From Tomitella fengzijianii (GTDB lineage Bacteria; Actinomycetota; Actinomycetes; Mycobacteriales; Mycobacteriaceae): a DNA stretch of 64,000 nt. The notes under the pieces were generated by a model that was not told the DNA's origin, did no database searches, and saw only the letters and a program-made list of their open reading frames with translations. A program made the position numbers and the translations under genes. Positions 36,403 to 47,723 of this stretch are shown piece after piece (the stretch's first letter is position 1; each line of letters starts with the position of its first letter). The stretch spans positions 616,679-680,678 of the forward strand of contig NZ_CP041765.1 in NCBI RefSeq assembly GCF_007559025.1. Direction: 5' to 3'.

Positions 36403-37983
36403 GTGAGTGACAATGCGCCTGATTCCCGCAGTCCCCAAGACCCCGGCCGGAATGCGGTGCCTGCGGGCAAGCCCGGAAAGGGGCGATCCCACGGCGCCGA
36501 CGAATCGGCGCCGGAGCAGCACAGGATCCGCGCCGCCAAGCGGGAGCAGATGCTGGCAGAGGGGATCGAACCGTATCCGGTGGCGATCGACTGCACGCAT
36601 TCACTCGCTGAGATCCGCGCGCAGTATCCCGATCTGGAGCCGGACACGCAGACCGGCGCGACAGTCGGAGTCGCGGGACGGGTCATATTCGTCAGGAACA
36701 CCGGCAAGCTGTGCTTCGCCACGTTGCAGGAGGGCGACGGCACGCAATTGCAGGCGATGATCAGCCTCGCGGCCGTCGGCGAAGAGCCGTTGGCGCGGTG
36801 GAAAGCGCTGGTGGACATGGGCGACATCGTCTACGTCCACGGTGAGGTGATCAGTTCACGGCGCGGCGAACTGTCGGTGATGGCCGATTCCTGGGCGATG
36901 GCGTCGAAGTCGCTGCGTCCGCTCCCGGTGGCGCACAAAGAGATGAACGAGGAATCGCGCGTACGTCAGCGCTATGTCGATCTGATCGTGCGCCCGGATG
37001 CGCGGCGGATCGCGCGTGAACGCATCGCCGTGATGCGCGCGCTCCGCGACTCCATGGACTCGCGGGGGTTCCTCGAGGTCGAGACCCCCATGTTGCAGAC
37101 CATCCACGGCGGTGCGGCGGCGCGTCCGTTCGTCACCCGTTCGAATGCCATGGACATGGACCTGTACCTGCGGATCGCGCCGGAACTGTTCCTCAAGCGT
37201 TGCGTGGTCGGAGGAATCGACCGGGTCTACGAGATCAACAGGAACTTCCGCAATGAAGGCGTGGATTCCACCCACTCGCCGGAATTCGCGATGCTCGAGA
37301 CCTACGCCGCGTACGGGACGTACGACGACTCCGCCCGCATGACGCGTGAGCTCGTCCAGGAGGTGGCGGACGCCGCCTTCGGAACCCGTCGGCTGACCCT
37401 GGCGGACGGCACCGTCTACGACGTCGACGGCGAGTGGACGGAACTGGAGATGTATCCGTCACTCTCGGAGGCGCTCGGCTGCGAGATCACCCCGGACACC
37501 ACGATCGCCGAGCTCACCGTGCACGCTGACCGACTGGGTGTCGACGTGCCGGCCAAGGCCGTGACGCACGGAAAGCTCGTCGAGGAGCTGTGGGAATTCC
37601 TTGTGGGCGATCACCTGCATGCGCCCACCTTCGTGCGCGACTTCCCGGTGGAGACGTCCCCGCTGACCCGCCAGCACCGCAGCAAGCCCGGGGTCACCGA
37701 GAAATGGGACCTGTACGTGCGGGGGTTCGAGCTGGCGACCGGCTATTCGGAGCTGGTCGATCCGGTGGTCCAGCGTGAGCGCTTCGAACTCCAGGCGCGG
37801 CTCGCCGCGTCCGGGGACGACGAGGCGATGGTGCTCGATGAGGACTTCCTCGCGGCCATGGAGCACGGAATGCCGCCCACCACCGGAACCGGAATGGGCA
37901 TCGACCGGTTGTTGATGGCGCTCACCGGCCTGGGAATCCGCGAAACAATTCTCTTCCCGCTGGTCAAGCCGCTGCAGGATTGA
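36403..37983 (+). CDS. lysS: Lysine-tRNA ligase, class II
   Basis: 526 residues. An OB-fold tRNA-binding domain (about 60-190, [21 protein letters not shown]) is followed by the class II catalytic core: motif 1 [14 protein letters not shown], motif 2 NRNFRNEG[13 protein letters not shown], and motif 3 [13 protein letters not shown]. The first 40 residues are a low-complexity extension. Start GTG 36403 follows a TACGCT -10. It lies 76 nt after the rhodanese-like gene and before lsr2, as lysS does in M. tuberculosis. Confidence 0.96.
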   Translation: MSDNAPDSRSPQDPGRNAVPAGKPGKGRSHGADESAPEQHRIRAAKREQMLAEGIEPYPVAIDCTHSLAEIRAQYPDLEPDTQTGATVGVAGRVIFVRNTGKLCFATLQEGDGTQLQAMISLAAVGEEPLARWKALVDMGDIVYVHGEVISSRRGELSVMADSWAMASKSLRPLPVAHKEMNEESRVRQRYVDLIVRPDARRIARERIAVMRALRDSMDSRGFLEVETPMLQTIHGGAAARPFVTRSNAMDMDLYLRIAPELFLKRCVVGGIDRVYEINRNFRNEGVDSTHSPEFAMLETYAAYGTYDDSARMTRELVQEVADAAFGTRRLTLADGTVYDVDGEWTELEMYPSLSEALGCEITPDTTIAELTVHADRLGVDVPAKAVTHGKLVEELWEFLVGDHLHAPTFVRDFPVETSPLTRQHRSKPGVTEKWDLYVRGFELATGYSELVDPVVQRERFELQARLAASGDDEAMVLDEDFLAAMEHGMPPTTGTGMGIDRLLMALTGLGIRETILFPLVKPLQD

Positions 37984-38344
37984 TCCGCGTTTACTTGCCA
38001 CCCGATGCGGGGCGCCGCCCGATGGCGGTGTCCCGCATCGTCGGGCTTCGATGGAATCGCAATTGTGCATCGGGTCGCCATCGTCGGCATGCGGTCGTGG
38101 TCGCAGCATCCCGTCCATGACAGACGGGTTCAGTACCGTATAGCCGACGGAGGCCGGCCGCTATAGGCGAATCACCGATAAACGTTCCGCGATTTGCGTT
38201 GTGGATGCGATAGTCGGCGAATAGGTCTACGATCGCAAATGGAAGGCGCACAAGGCTCGGGATATCCCGATTCGCGTGTTCCGGCACACGTGGATCGGCC
38301 GCAGCACGGCCGGCTCACGCGGACGAAACCGAAGTGAGGGTTTG
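37984..38344. other. 361-nt region between lysS and lsr2, rich in inverted repeats
   Basis: No gene recognised. Besides the hairpin at 38001-38045 it holds CCCGTC/GACGGG (38110-38115, 38123-38128), TATAGC/GCTATA (38139-38144, 38160-38165), ATTTGCG/CGCAAAT (38192-38198, 38234-38240) and TGCGAT/ATCGCA (38206-38211, 38232-38237). It is visibly more AT-rich than its surroundings and must contain the lsr2 promoter. Confidence 0.55.
38001..38045. terminator. Hairpin after lysS
   Basis: CCCGATGCGGG (38001-38011) pairs with CCCGCATCGTCGGG (38032-38045, one bulge), with an inner CCGCC/GGCGG stem. There is no U-tract. Confidence 0.6.
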
Positions 38345-38683
38345 ATGGCAAAGAAGGTCACGGTCACGCTCATCGACGACCTGGATCGGGAATCGGAGGC
38401 CGTTGAGACGGTTGAATTCGGTCTCGACGGCGTCGGATATGAGATCGACCTCTCAGAGGACAACGCGGAGAACCTGCGCGAACTGATGCGGGATTGGATC
38501 ATCCATTCGCGCAAGGTGAGCGGCCGCCGCCGCGGTCAGCGTGCGTCCACCGCCCCCCGTTCCACCAACAGCCGCGAGGAGACGGCGGCGATCCGCCGTT
38601 GGGCGCGGGACAACGGATTCAAGGTCTCGTCGCGCGGGCGCATCCCCAGCGAGGTCCTGGAGGCCTACGGCAGGGCGCACTGA
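38345..38683 (+). CDS. lsr2: Lsr2 nucleoid-associated silencer
   Basis: 112 residues. Binds AT-rich DNA and silences horizontally acquired genes. N-terminal dimerisation domain ([27 protein letters not shown]) and a C-terminal DNA-binding domain with the RGR AT-hook-like motif at 97-99 ([14 protein letters not shown]). The start is ATG 38345 after GAGGG. The AT-richer sequence upstream would be a natural target for self-control by Lsr2. Confidence 0.96.
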   Translation: MAKKVTVTLIDDLDRESEAVETVEFGLDGVGYEIDLSEDNAENLRELMRDWIIHSRKVSGRRRGQRASTAPRSTNSREETAAIRRWARDNGFKVSSRGRIPSEVLEAYGRAH

Positions 38684-38804
38684 GGACGATCGCGCGCAGC
38701 GCGAGGCGGGCATCTCGGGCGGGAGGTCCGCAACCGTGCAGCGGCATCCGGCGCTGAACCGACGCTGAGTCGGCACGCTTGGTACCGCACCTTTGCGTTC
38801 GACG

Positions 38805-38851
38805 CACGTGCGCGGTCCCCGTGATTCACCATCACGGGGACCGCGCACGTG
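38805..38851. terminator. Strong intrinsic terminator
   Basis: A perfect 21-bp stem (38805-38825 with 38831-38851) with a 5-nt loop, followed by TTAGTTTCT. It ends the lsr2 transcript and separates it from the lipases. Confidence 0.85.
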
Positions 38852-38894
38852 TTAGTTTCTGGCGGTCGGGCGAATTCTATGGGGAGATGTGCGG

Positions 38895-39911
38895 ATGCGG
38901 ATATCGTGGGCAGGCACGTTTCGGTGTTCAGGCGGACACGAAGGCCGGAGGCGCCTGCGACGCGTACTTTCGCAGGCGGCGATCGTGGTGTCGGCCGGGT
39001 TGCTGGCATTCGGCACTGCCGCGCCGACGGCCGCCGATCCGCTGCCGGTGCCGCCGACATTCTTCGCCGGCATTCCGTATGAGCTGCTGAATCCGGGCGG
39101 CTCGTTGCCCGGGGTCAACGATTGGGGTTGCAAGCCCAGCGCCGAGCACCCGAATCCGGTGATTCTCGTGCATGGCACAGGCGGGGGCGCGCAGACCAAC
39201 TGGGGTGCGATGGCGCCGCGCACCAAGAACGCGGGCTATTGCGTGTATGCGCTGACCTACGGGGTGAATCCGGGGACTCCCTGGCCGCTGAGTGCGATGG
39301 GCGGGCTGACGCGGATGCAGGATTCCGCGCAGGAATTGTCGGTGTTCGTCGACAGGGTGCTGGCGGCGTCCGGGGCGCAGAAGGTCGACTTCGTCGGGCA
39401 TTCGCAGGGCACGCTGATGCCGAACTACTACGTGAAGTTCCTCGGCGGCGCGCCGAAGGTGGACAAGTACATCTCGCTGGCGCCGCTGTGGAAGGGCACG
39501 ACCGCCGGCGGCGCGAGCGAGTTCACGGCCAAGCTGGACGCGGCCGCGAAGACGAATCCGGCGGCCCGCCAGTACGCGGACCTGATGAACGAGTACTGCG
39601 GCGCGTGCTCGCAGATGTCGGCCGGGTCGCCCTTCATCGAGAAGATGAACGCGGGCGGCACCTACGCGCCCGGGGTCCAATACACGAACATCATGACGAG
39701 GTACGACGAACTGGTGGTCCCGTGGACCGCCGGGTACGTCGAAGCGCCGAACGCGACGAACATCGTCATGCAGGACACCTGCGCGCAGGACTATTCCGAC
39801 CACCTCGCCATCGCCGCCTCGGTGCGCTCGCAGGCGATGGTGCTGAACGCGCTCGACCCGGCCCATCCCATCCCGGTTCCGTGCGTGTTCGTGCCGCCGT
39901 TCCTCGGGTGA
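38895..39911 (+). CDS. Secreted lipase/esterase (class 2 lipase family), copy 1
   Basis: 338 residues. A signal peptide (basic start, AAIVVSAGLLAFGTAAPTAA core) exports an alpha/beta hydrolase. Nucleophile motif GHSQG with Ser at residue 170; the oxyanion region is LVHGTGG; NPVILVHG and the lid region follow. Several paired Cys (WGCKP, YCVYA, YCGAC, TCAQD, PCVFV) suggest disulfides. The start is ATG 38895, 8 nt after GGGGAG; GTG 38889 is too close to that site. A second copy lies 56 nt downstream. Confidence 0.9.
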   Translation: MRISWAGTFRCSGGHEGRRRLRRVLSQAAIVVSAGLLAFGTAAPTAADPLPVPPTFFAGIPYELLNPGGSLPGVNDWGCKPSAEHPNPVILVHGTGGGAQTNWGAMAPRTKNAGYCVYALTYGVNPGTPWPLSAMGGLTRMQDSAQELSVFVDRVLAASGAQKVDFVGHSQGTLMPNYYVKFLGGAPKVDKYISLAPLWKGTTAGGASEFTAKLDAAAKTNPAARQYADLMNEYCGACSQMSAGSPFIEKMNAGGTYAPGVQYTNIMTRYDELVVPWTAGYVEAPNATNIVMQDTCAQDYSDHLAIAASVRSQAMVLNALDPAHPIPVPCVFVPPFLG

Positions 39912-39967
39912 CGGGCAGCCGATCCTCCCGCTCATCACACGCGGGACAGAACACACCAGGAGTGCCG

Positions 39968-40978
39968 ATGCACAATGGGAATGGAATCCGGAAGGCACGG
40001 CGTGCCGGTGCGCATCGCGGTCGCCCCGCAGGACTGCGCCGGCTCGCACGCGCGGCGGTCGTCGTGACGGCCGCCCTCGCGGCATTCGGAACGGCGGCGC
40101 CGGCGGCGGCCGAGTCGCCGACCGACCGGATCACGACGCTGGTCGACACGTACAAGCCCGAGGTGATGAATCCGGGCGGTTCGTTGCCCGGGGTCAACGA
40201 TTGGGGTTGCAAGCCGAGCGCCGAGCATCCGAATCCAGTGGTCCTGGTGCACGGCACCTTCGGCAACCAGCAGATCAACTGGGGTGCGATGGCGCCGCGC
40301 ATCAAGGATGCGGGCTACTGCGTGTACGCGCTCAACTACGGGGTGAATCCGGGCACGCCGTGGCCCCTCAGCGCATTCGGCGGGCTGACGCGGATGCAGG
40401 ATTCCGCGCAGGAGCTGTCGGTGTTCGTCGACAGGGTGCTGGCGGCGTCCGGGGCGCAGAAGGTCGACTTCGTCGGGCATTCGCAGGGCACGCTGATGCC
40501 AAACTACTACGTGAAGTTCCTCGACGGCGCGCCGAAGGTGGACAAGTACATATCGCTGGCGCCGCTGTGGGAAGGCACGGACGCCGTCGGCCCGTTGGCG
40601 GCGGGCACGGATGCGGCAGCGGACCCGGTCACGCAGGCGGCCGGGGAGCTGATGGACCGGTACTGCGGCGCGTGCTCGCAGATGACGGCCGGGTCGCCCT
40701 TCATCGAGAAGATGAACGCGGGCGGCACCTACGCGCCCGGGGTGGAGTACACGAACATCATGACGGAGTACGACGGGACGGTGGTCCCGTGGACGGCCGG
40801 ATACGTCGAGGGCCCGGACACGACGAACATCGTCGTGCAGGACGGCTGCCCGCAGGACCATTCGGATCACTCGTCGTTGGTGTCGTCGGTGCGTGCGCAG
40901 GCCCTCGTCCTGAACGCGCTCGACCCCGCCCACCCCGTGGCAGTGCCGTGCGTGGCCGTGCAGCCGTTCGCGGGATGA
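39968..40978 (+). CDS. Secreted lipase/esterase (class 2 lipase family), copy 2
   Basis: 336 residues, very close to the upstream lipase, with signal peptide ARAAVVVTAALAAFGTAAPAAA, nucleophile GHSQG (Ser 172), and the same Cys pattern. The N-terminal 45 residues and a middle stretch (GTDAVGPLAAGTDAAADP) differ from copy 1. ATG follows AGGAG. The two copies probably form one transcript. They hydrolyse acylglycerol-type esters outside the cell; specificity is not known. Confidence 0.9.
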   Translation: MHNGNGIRKARRAGAHRGRPAGLRRLARAAVVVTAALAAFGTAAPAAAESPTDRITTLVDTYKPEVMNPGGSLPGVNDWGCKPSAEHPNPVVLVHGTFGNQQINWGAMAPRIKDAGYCVYALNYGVNPGTPWPLSAFGGLTRMQDSAQELSVFVDRVLAASGAQKVDFVGHSQGTLMPNYYVKFLDGAPKVDKYISLAPLWEGTDAVGPLAAGTDAAADPVTQAAGELMDRYCGACSQMTAGSPFIEKMNAGGTYAPGVEYTNIMTEYDGTVVPWTAGYVEGPDTTNIVVQDGCPQDHSDHSSLVSSVRAQALVLNALDPAHPVAVPCVAVQPFAG

Positions 40979-41338
40979 CCACCGCGTCGCCGACTGTTCG
41001 CTGTCGGCGTAGCAGACCAGGAAGTATTCGCTGACGTGCGGTGTTGACTCGAACGATGCGGTTACTGGGGCCGGTGCACAGACCGGGCGCGGGTGACCGG
41101 CTACGGCCGGTGGACGGGGCCACTAGAGTAGCGGGTAGGTGCCGGGGCGGTGCGTGCATCACGGTGGATGCATGGCCCCGGTACGGGTGTTCCCGCAATC
41201 AGGAACGCCGGCGTCGCCCTTCACCGGGTGGGTCAGACCGCAGGACAGCGTGACTGCATGACAAGCGGCTGCGTATCCGCGCTGTGCGACGGGTACGCCG
41301 CAGTGACGGCCCTGCTGCCGAAAATGTGAGGGAGAGCA
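40979..41338. other. 360-nt upstream region of clpC
   Basis: No gene recognised. A hairpin CGCCGAC (40988-40994) with GTCGGCG (41003-41009) may end the lipase transcript. TTGACT (41044-41049) and TAGAGT (41123-41128) look like promoter elements but are not correctly spaced to each other. I found no ClgR-type CGC-N5-GCG box fitting the consensus. Confidence 0.45.
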
Positions 41339-43915
<2,577 letters not shown>

Positions 43916-43942
43916 GCGACCGGCGCGGACGCAGGCGTCGAC

Positions 43943-43981
43943 GGCGGCGGGCAGCACCCACAACGGGTGCCGCCCGCCGCC
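43943..43981. terminator. Terminator hairpin after clpC
   Basis: GC-rich arms on both sides of GCACCC-ACAAC-GGGTGC, one internal mismatch. No U-tract. Confidence 0.7.
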
Positions 43982-44018
43982 GCAGTCGGTTTGAGTCTCG
44001 GCACGCGGACGGCGATTT

Positions 44019-44033
44019 ACTACGAGAGGTAGT
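44019..44033. promoter_or_regulatory. Candidate operator upstream of osmC
   Basis: ACTAC-GAGAG-GTAGT is a perfect palindrome in a short AT-rich patch about 125 nt before osmC, next to TTTATT. It might bind an OhrR-like or other peroxide regulator. Confidence 0.3.
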
Positions 44034-44156
44034 GACTTTATTCGCGCGGGCGGCGATGATGGACGGGCAGGTATCCGCAAACACATCACGCGGCCGGCCG
44101 CGGTGGACACTCCGCACGGCCCGGGCGGGGTGCAACTTCGATCGAGAGGACGTCAG

Positions 44157-44591
44157 ATGCCCAAGCGCAGCGCACGCACCGAGTGGACCGGCTCATTCCA
44201 GGAGGGGTCCGGCAAGGTCGAGTTCACCAGTTCGGGCCTCGGCACTTTCACGACCTCCTTTCCGACGCGCTCGGCGGATGCCGCCAACGGCACCACCAGC
44301 CCGGAGGAGATGATCGCGGCCGCACACTCCGCCTGCTTCGCGATGCAGCTCTCCGCGGTGATCGGCGAGGCGGGGGGAACGGTGAAGAAGCTCGACGTGT
44401 CCGCGGAGGTGGGCCTGGGTCCGGACGACCCGGGCTTCAAGCTCACCGGCATCGCGCTGACGCTTCGCGGCGAGGTGGACGGCCTGGACGCGGACGCCTT
44501 CGCGGAGGCCGCACGGACCGCCAAGGAGATGTGCCCCGTCAGCAAGGCGCTCGCAGGAGTCGAGATCACGTTGGACGCGCAGCTCGCTTGA
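44157..44591 (+). CDS. osmC: OsmC/Ohr-family peroxiredoxin
   Basis: 144 residues. Reduces organic or hydrogen peroxides. The two active-site Cys are C60 (AHSACFAMQL) and C126 (EMCPVSKAL), typical of OsmC/Ohr. The ATG is at 44157; the upstream sequence has GAGAGGAC. It is monocistronic and ends at a strong terminator shared with mhuD. OsmC versus Ohr cannot be separated safely by eye. Confidence 0.92.
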   Translation: MPKRSARTEWTGSFQEGSGKVEFTSSGLGTFTTSFPTRSADAANGTTSPEEMIAAAHSACFAMQLSAVIGEAGGTVKKLDVSAEVGLGPDDPGFKLTGIALTLRGEVDGLDADAFAEAARTAKEMCPVSKALAGVEITLDAQLA

Positions 44592-44631
44592 GCAGGAACG
44601 CACGCCGTACGTTCCGGTAGACCGGACGGAC

Positions 44632-44672
44632 GGGGCCGCCGGCGGGAGGTCAGCCCTCCCGCCGGCGGCCCC
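44632..44672. terminator. Bidirectional terminator, osmC and mhuD
   Basis: A perfect 18-bp stem (44632-44649 with 44655-44672), 5-nt loop, followed on the plus strand by GTCCTTTT. Confidence 0.85.
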
Positions 44673-44692
44673 GTCCTTTTGGCCCGGTACGC

Positions 44693-45001
44693 CTACCGCC
44701 GGACGTCCTGGACCACCTCGAACTCGAGAAGCGCGGCCCCCGTGGCGACGGGCTTCGGCTTATCGCCCGAGCCCGCGTGGGCGGCCTTGCCGCGGCCGTC
44801 CGCCCACGCCTGGAACGCCTCCTCCGTCTCCCATTCGGTGACGACGAAGTAGCGGTCCTCGCCCTTCGTGGGGCGGAGCAACTGGAAGCTGACGAATCCG
44901 GGGGAACCCTCCACGGCGCCCGCGCGGGCGGCGAAACGCTTCTCCAGTTCCGGCCCCGCACCCTCGGGGATTTCGATGGCATTGATCTTGACGACGCTCA
45001 T
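44693..45001 (-). CDS. mhuD: Heme-degrading monooxygenase
   Basis: 102 residues, ferredoxin-like fold of the antibiotic-biosynthesis-monooxygenase family. It aligns closely with M. tuberculosis MhuD (Rv3592), which releases iron from heme as mycobilin. Key residues of MhuD are kept: N7, W66 and H75 in KINAIE, FQAWAD and AAHAG. A TACTGT lies 6 nt before the ATG on the minus strand, so the transcript may be leaderless. No iron box was seen next to it. Confidence 0.95.
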   Translation of the reverse strand: MSVVKINAIEIPEGAGPELEKRFAARAGAVEGSPGFVSFQLLRPTKGEDRYFVVTEWETEEAFQAWADGRGKAAHAGSGDKPKPVATGAALLEFEVVQDVRR

Positions 45002-45007
45002 GACACG

Positions 45008-45013
45008 ACAGTA
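45008..45013 (-). promoter_or_regulatory. -10 element, mhuD
   Basis: TACTGT on the minus strand ends 6 nt before the mhuD ATG (45001). Confidence 0.55.
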
Positions 45014-45052
45014 CCGGGCGGGCCGCGGCCGGTGGTCCGCACCGAATGGCGG

Positions 45053-45058
45053 TAGCGT
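45053..45058 (+). promoter_or_regulatory. -10 element, alpha/beta hydrolase
   Basis: TAGCGT ends 8 nt before the GTG at 45067; probably leaderless. Confidence 0.55.
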
Positions 45059-45066
45059 GCTGGGCC

Positions 45067-45993
45067 GTGGGTATCAGTGGGCAGGAGCTCGAGCGACTCG
45101 GCATCACCGATCACGGGGGGCCGGCCGGGCGGCGCGGGGACCGGGGAGTACAGGAACCGGGCGCAGGCCGCACCATCCTGCTTCTGCACGGGCTGATGGG
45201 CCGGGGGAGCACTTGGGCGCCGCACGTCGGCTGGCTGCGGCAGTACGGCCACGTGTACACGCTCGATGCGGCGTGGCATCGGGGGAGGGACTGGGCGGAC
45301 CCCCAGGCGGGGCCCGCCCCGGCGGACACGATGGAAGCCGGCGGCGATGCGGAACCCGAAGGCGATGTGGAACCCGAAGGCGATGCGCTGCACACGGAGC
45401 GGTTCGTAGCGGACGCCGCCGCGGCGCTTGAAGCGGTGGGCGGCGGGCCGGCGGTCGTGATCGGGCACTCGATGGGCGGACTCCACGCGTGGTGCCTGGC
45501 CGCTGCGCGGCCGGACCTGGTCGAGGCGGTCGTCGTCGAGGACATGGCGCCGGACTTCTACGGGTGGACGACGGGCCCGTGGGACGCGTGGTTCCAAAGC
45601 TGGCCCGAGGAGTTCACGCGGGAGCAGGCGACCGGGATGTTCGGCGAGGTGGCGGGCCGGTACTTCCTGGACTCGTTCGACCGCACGGCGGACGGCTGGC
45701 GATTGCACGGCCGGATACACGTGTGGCAGAGCATTGCTCAACACTGGGGCACGCGCACCTACTGGCGGCAATGGTCGCAGGTCCGGTGCCCGGCCCTGTT
45801 GATCGAGGCCGGTTTCACGATGACTCCGGAAGGGCAGATGCGGCGGATGGCGGACGAGGACCGGGGGCCCGGCGCCGTGACCCGGTATGTGCGCGTCGCG
45901 GATGCGGGACATCTGGTCCAGGCCGACGCGCCCGACGAGTACCGCGGCGCAGTGGAGGCGTTCTTGTCCGAACCGGCGCCCGGCCCGGCCTGA
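45067..45993 (+). CDS. Alpha/beta hydrolase
   Basis: 308 residues, equivalent in position to Rv3591c. Oxyanion and nucleophile motifs are LLLHGLMG and GHSMGG; the catalytic His is probably in ADAGHLVQAD. The GTG 45067 start fits a TAGCGT -10; an ATG at 45046 would add 7 residues. A short insertion near residue 95-110 holds two 18-bp repeats (45343-45378) encoding GDAEPE/GDVEPE. The substrate is unknown. Confidence 0.88.
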   Translation: MGISGQELERLGITDHGGPAGRRGDRGVQEPGAGRTILLLHGLMGRGSTWAPHVGWLRQYGHVYTLDAAWHRGRDWADPQAGPAPADTMEAGGDAEPEGDVEPEGDALHTERFVADAAAALEAVGGGPAVVIGHSMGGLHAWCLAAARPDLVEAVVVEDMAPDFYGWTTGPWDAWFQSWPEEFTREQATGMFGEVAGRYFLDSFDRTADGWRLHGRIHVWQSIAQHWGTRTYWRQWSQVRCPALLIEAGFTMTPEGQMRRMADEDRGPGAVTRYVRVADAGHLVQADAPDEYRGAVEAFLSEPAPGPA

Positions 45994-46012
45994 GGCCCGG
46001 GCCAGGCCGGCG

Positions 46013-46906
46013 TCAGTGTTCCCCGGGCAGTGCGAACTCCCCCGACGGGGTCTGCTCGATGAGCCCGTCGGTGAGAAGCGTGCCCAGTGCGCGGTCGCGC
46101 TGGGCGGGATCGCGGGTCCACGCCACGTCCAGTCGTTCGCGGGCGACCGGCCCCTGCGCCGCGCGCAGCACCGCCATCAGCCGGCCGCGGGCCTGGCGGT
46201 CTGTGCCCTCGAACTTCTGAGTGGTGCGCTTCGGACCCTCGTATGCAGGGAAGCCCAGTGCGCGCCAGCGGCATTCGGTCAGCGGGCAGGTTCCGCACGC
46301 GGGCGCCCGCGCAGTGCAGGTCAGGGCGCCGAACTCCATGAGTGCAGCGGAGAAGCGCGATGCGTCCGCGTCGCCGGCGGGCAGCAGCTCGGCGACGTCC
46401 TCCAGGTCGCGACGGGTGGACGGCGGTCCGGGGTCGCCGCGGCCGTGGACCGTCCTCGCAACGACCCGCCGCACGTTGATGTCGACCACGGGCACGCGCT
46501 GCCCGTAGGCGAAACAGGCGATCGCGCGGGCGGTGTAGGCGCCGATCCCGGGAAGGCGCAGCAGCGTTTCGACGTCGCCGGGGACCGTGTCGTCGTGCTC
46601 ACGCGCCAGGATCCCGGCGCACTCGTGCAGGCGCAGCGCCCGGCGCGGATATCCGAGGCTCCCCCATTCGCGCAGCACCTCGCCCGCAGTGGCGGACGCC
46701 ATATCCGACGGGGCGGGCCAGCGCCGCGCCCACCGTTCCCACACGGGGAGCACGCGGGCGACCGGAGTCTGCTGCAGCATGACCTCGGAGAGCAGGATCC
46801 GCCACGCGTCGGTGCCCGCGCGGCGCCAGGGGAGATCACGGCCGTGCGCGGCGTACCAGTCCGACAGCTCGCCGGCCGGCCCGTGCCCGCCCGTCGACGC
46901 GTTCAT
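46013..46906 (-). CDS. mutY: A/G-specific adenine glycosylase
   Basis: 297 residues. Removes A opposite 8-oxoG. Helix-hairpin-helix LPGIG (118-122), catalytic E41 (LLSEVMLQQTPV) and D142 (VVDINVRR), and the [4Fe-4S] ligands C197, C204, C207 and C212 (C-x6-C-x2-C-x4-C) are all present. The C-terminal domain after 220 is short. It has an AGGAG Shine-Dalgarno and converges on the hydrolase; divergent from the carbonic anhydrase. Confidence 0.95.
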   Translation of the reverse strand: MNASTGGHGPAGELSDWYAAHGRDLPWRRAGTDAWRILLSEVMLQQTPVARVLPVWERWARRWPAPSDMASATAGEVLREWGSLGYPRRALRLHECAGILAREHDDTVPGDVETLLRLPGIGAYTARAIACFAYGQRVPVVDINVRRVVARTVHGRGDPGPPSTRRDLEDVAELLPAGDADASRFSAALMEFGALTCTARAPACGTCPLTECRWRALGFPAYEGPKRTTQKFEGTDRQARGRLMAVLRAAQGPVARERLDVAWTRDPAQRDRALGTLLTDGLIEQTPSGEFALPGEH

Positions 46907-47021
46907 CAGCGGTCAACTCCTTTCGCCGGGCGACGACCGTACTGGTCAGTAGGGGTTCCGCCGGGAACCGTCGAAACCTCGAAAGTCGGGGGGCCGACGA
47001 TTCTGGGATGTTTCGCGGGTC

Positions 47022-47027
47022 CATAAT
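47022..47027 (+). promoter_or_regulatory. -10 element, carbonic anhydrase
   Basis: CATAAT ends 6 nt before the ATG at 47034; probable leaderless start. Confidence 0.6.
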
Positions 47028-47033
47028 TGGCCC

Positions 47034-47660
47034 ATGCCGAACTCGAATCCCGCATCTGCCTGGAACGCCCTCAAGGAGGGTAACCGTCGTTTCGTCGAGG
47101 GGACTCCCTTGCACCCGTCGCAGGGGGTGGAGCGGCGCGAGGAACTGGTGGCGGCGCAGCACCCCACCGCGGTGATCTTCGGCTGCGGCGACTCGCGCGT
47201 GGCCGCCGAGATCACCTTCGACCAGGGGCTCGGCGACGTCTTCGTGGTCCGCACGGCCGGCCACGTTCTGGACGATTCAGTGCTGGGCTCGATCGAGTTC
47301 GCCACCGAGCTGCTCGAGGTCCCCCTGGTCGTGGTGCTCGGACACGACAACTGCGGCGGGCTCGGCGCGACGCTCGACGCGCTCGACAACGGGAACATCC
47401 CCTCCGGCTTCATCCGCAGCATCGTGGAGCGGGTCGCGCCGTCGGTGCTCCAGGGGCGGCGCGAGGGGCTCTCCACGTTCGACGAGCTGCTCGGCAAGCA
47501 CGTCATGGAGACGGCCAAGCTGCTCACCGAGCGCTCGCAGCTGATCGCCAAGCGGGTCGAGGAGGGCAAGTGCGCCATCGTCGGCCTCACCTACACGCTG
47601 TCCGACGGGCACATGGAACTCCGGGGCGCCATCGGAGACGTGGGCGAGAAGGTGGCCTGA
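47034..47660 (+). CDS. can: Beta-class carbonic anhydrase
   Basis: 208 residues. Interconverts CO2 and bicarbonate. Zinc ligands are C51, H104 and C107 (FGCGDSR, LGHDNCGG), with the catalytic Asp/Arg pair D53 and R55. In M. tuberculosis the equivalent is Rv3588c (canB). The CATAAT -10 lies 6 nt before the ATG. No signal peptide, so it is cytoplasmic. Confidence 0.96.
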   Translation: MPNSNPASAWNALKEGNRRFVEGTPLHPSQGVERREELVAAQHPTAVIFGCGDSRVAAEITFDQGLGDVFVVRTAGHVLDDSVLGSIEFATELLEVPLVVVLGHDNCGGLGATLDALDNGNIPSGFIRSIVERVAPSVLQGRREGLSTFDELLGKHVMETAKLLTERSQLIAKRVEEGKCAIVGLTYTLSDGHMELRGAIGDVGEKVA

Positions 47661-47710
47661 CAGACACCGACACGCCGAACGAGGTGCACGTCCGCGCCGG
47701 TGAACTCGCC

Positions 47711-47716
47711 TACCGT
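47711..47716 (+). promoter_or_regulatory. -10 element, 47724 gene
   Basis: TACCGT ends 7 nt before the GTG at 47724; supports this start over the upstream GTG at 47700. Confidence 0.5.
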
Positions 47717-47723
47717 TGATGGC

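Noticed and set aside
40979-41338. ClgR box upstream of clpC
   Set aside because: The only CGC-N5-GCG found did not fit the rest of the consensus as I know it.
45980-46000. Terminator at the hydrolase and mutY convergence
   Set aside because: The GGCC-rich sequence can fold, but it overlaps the hydrolase stop codon and gives only short, ambiguous stems.
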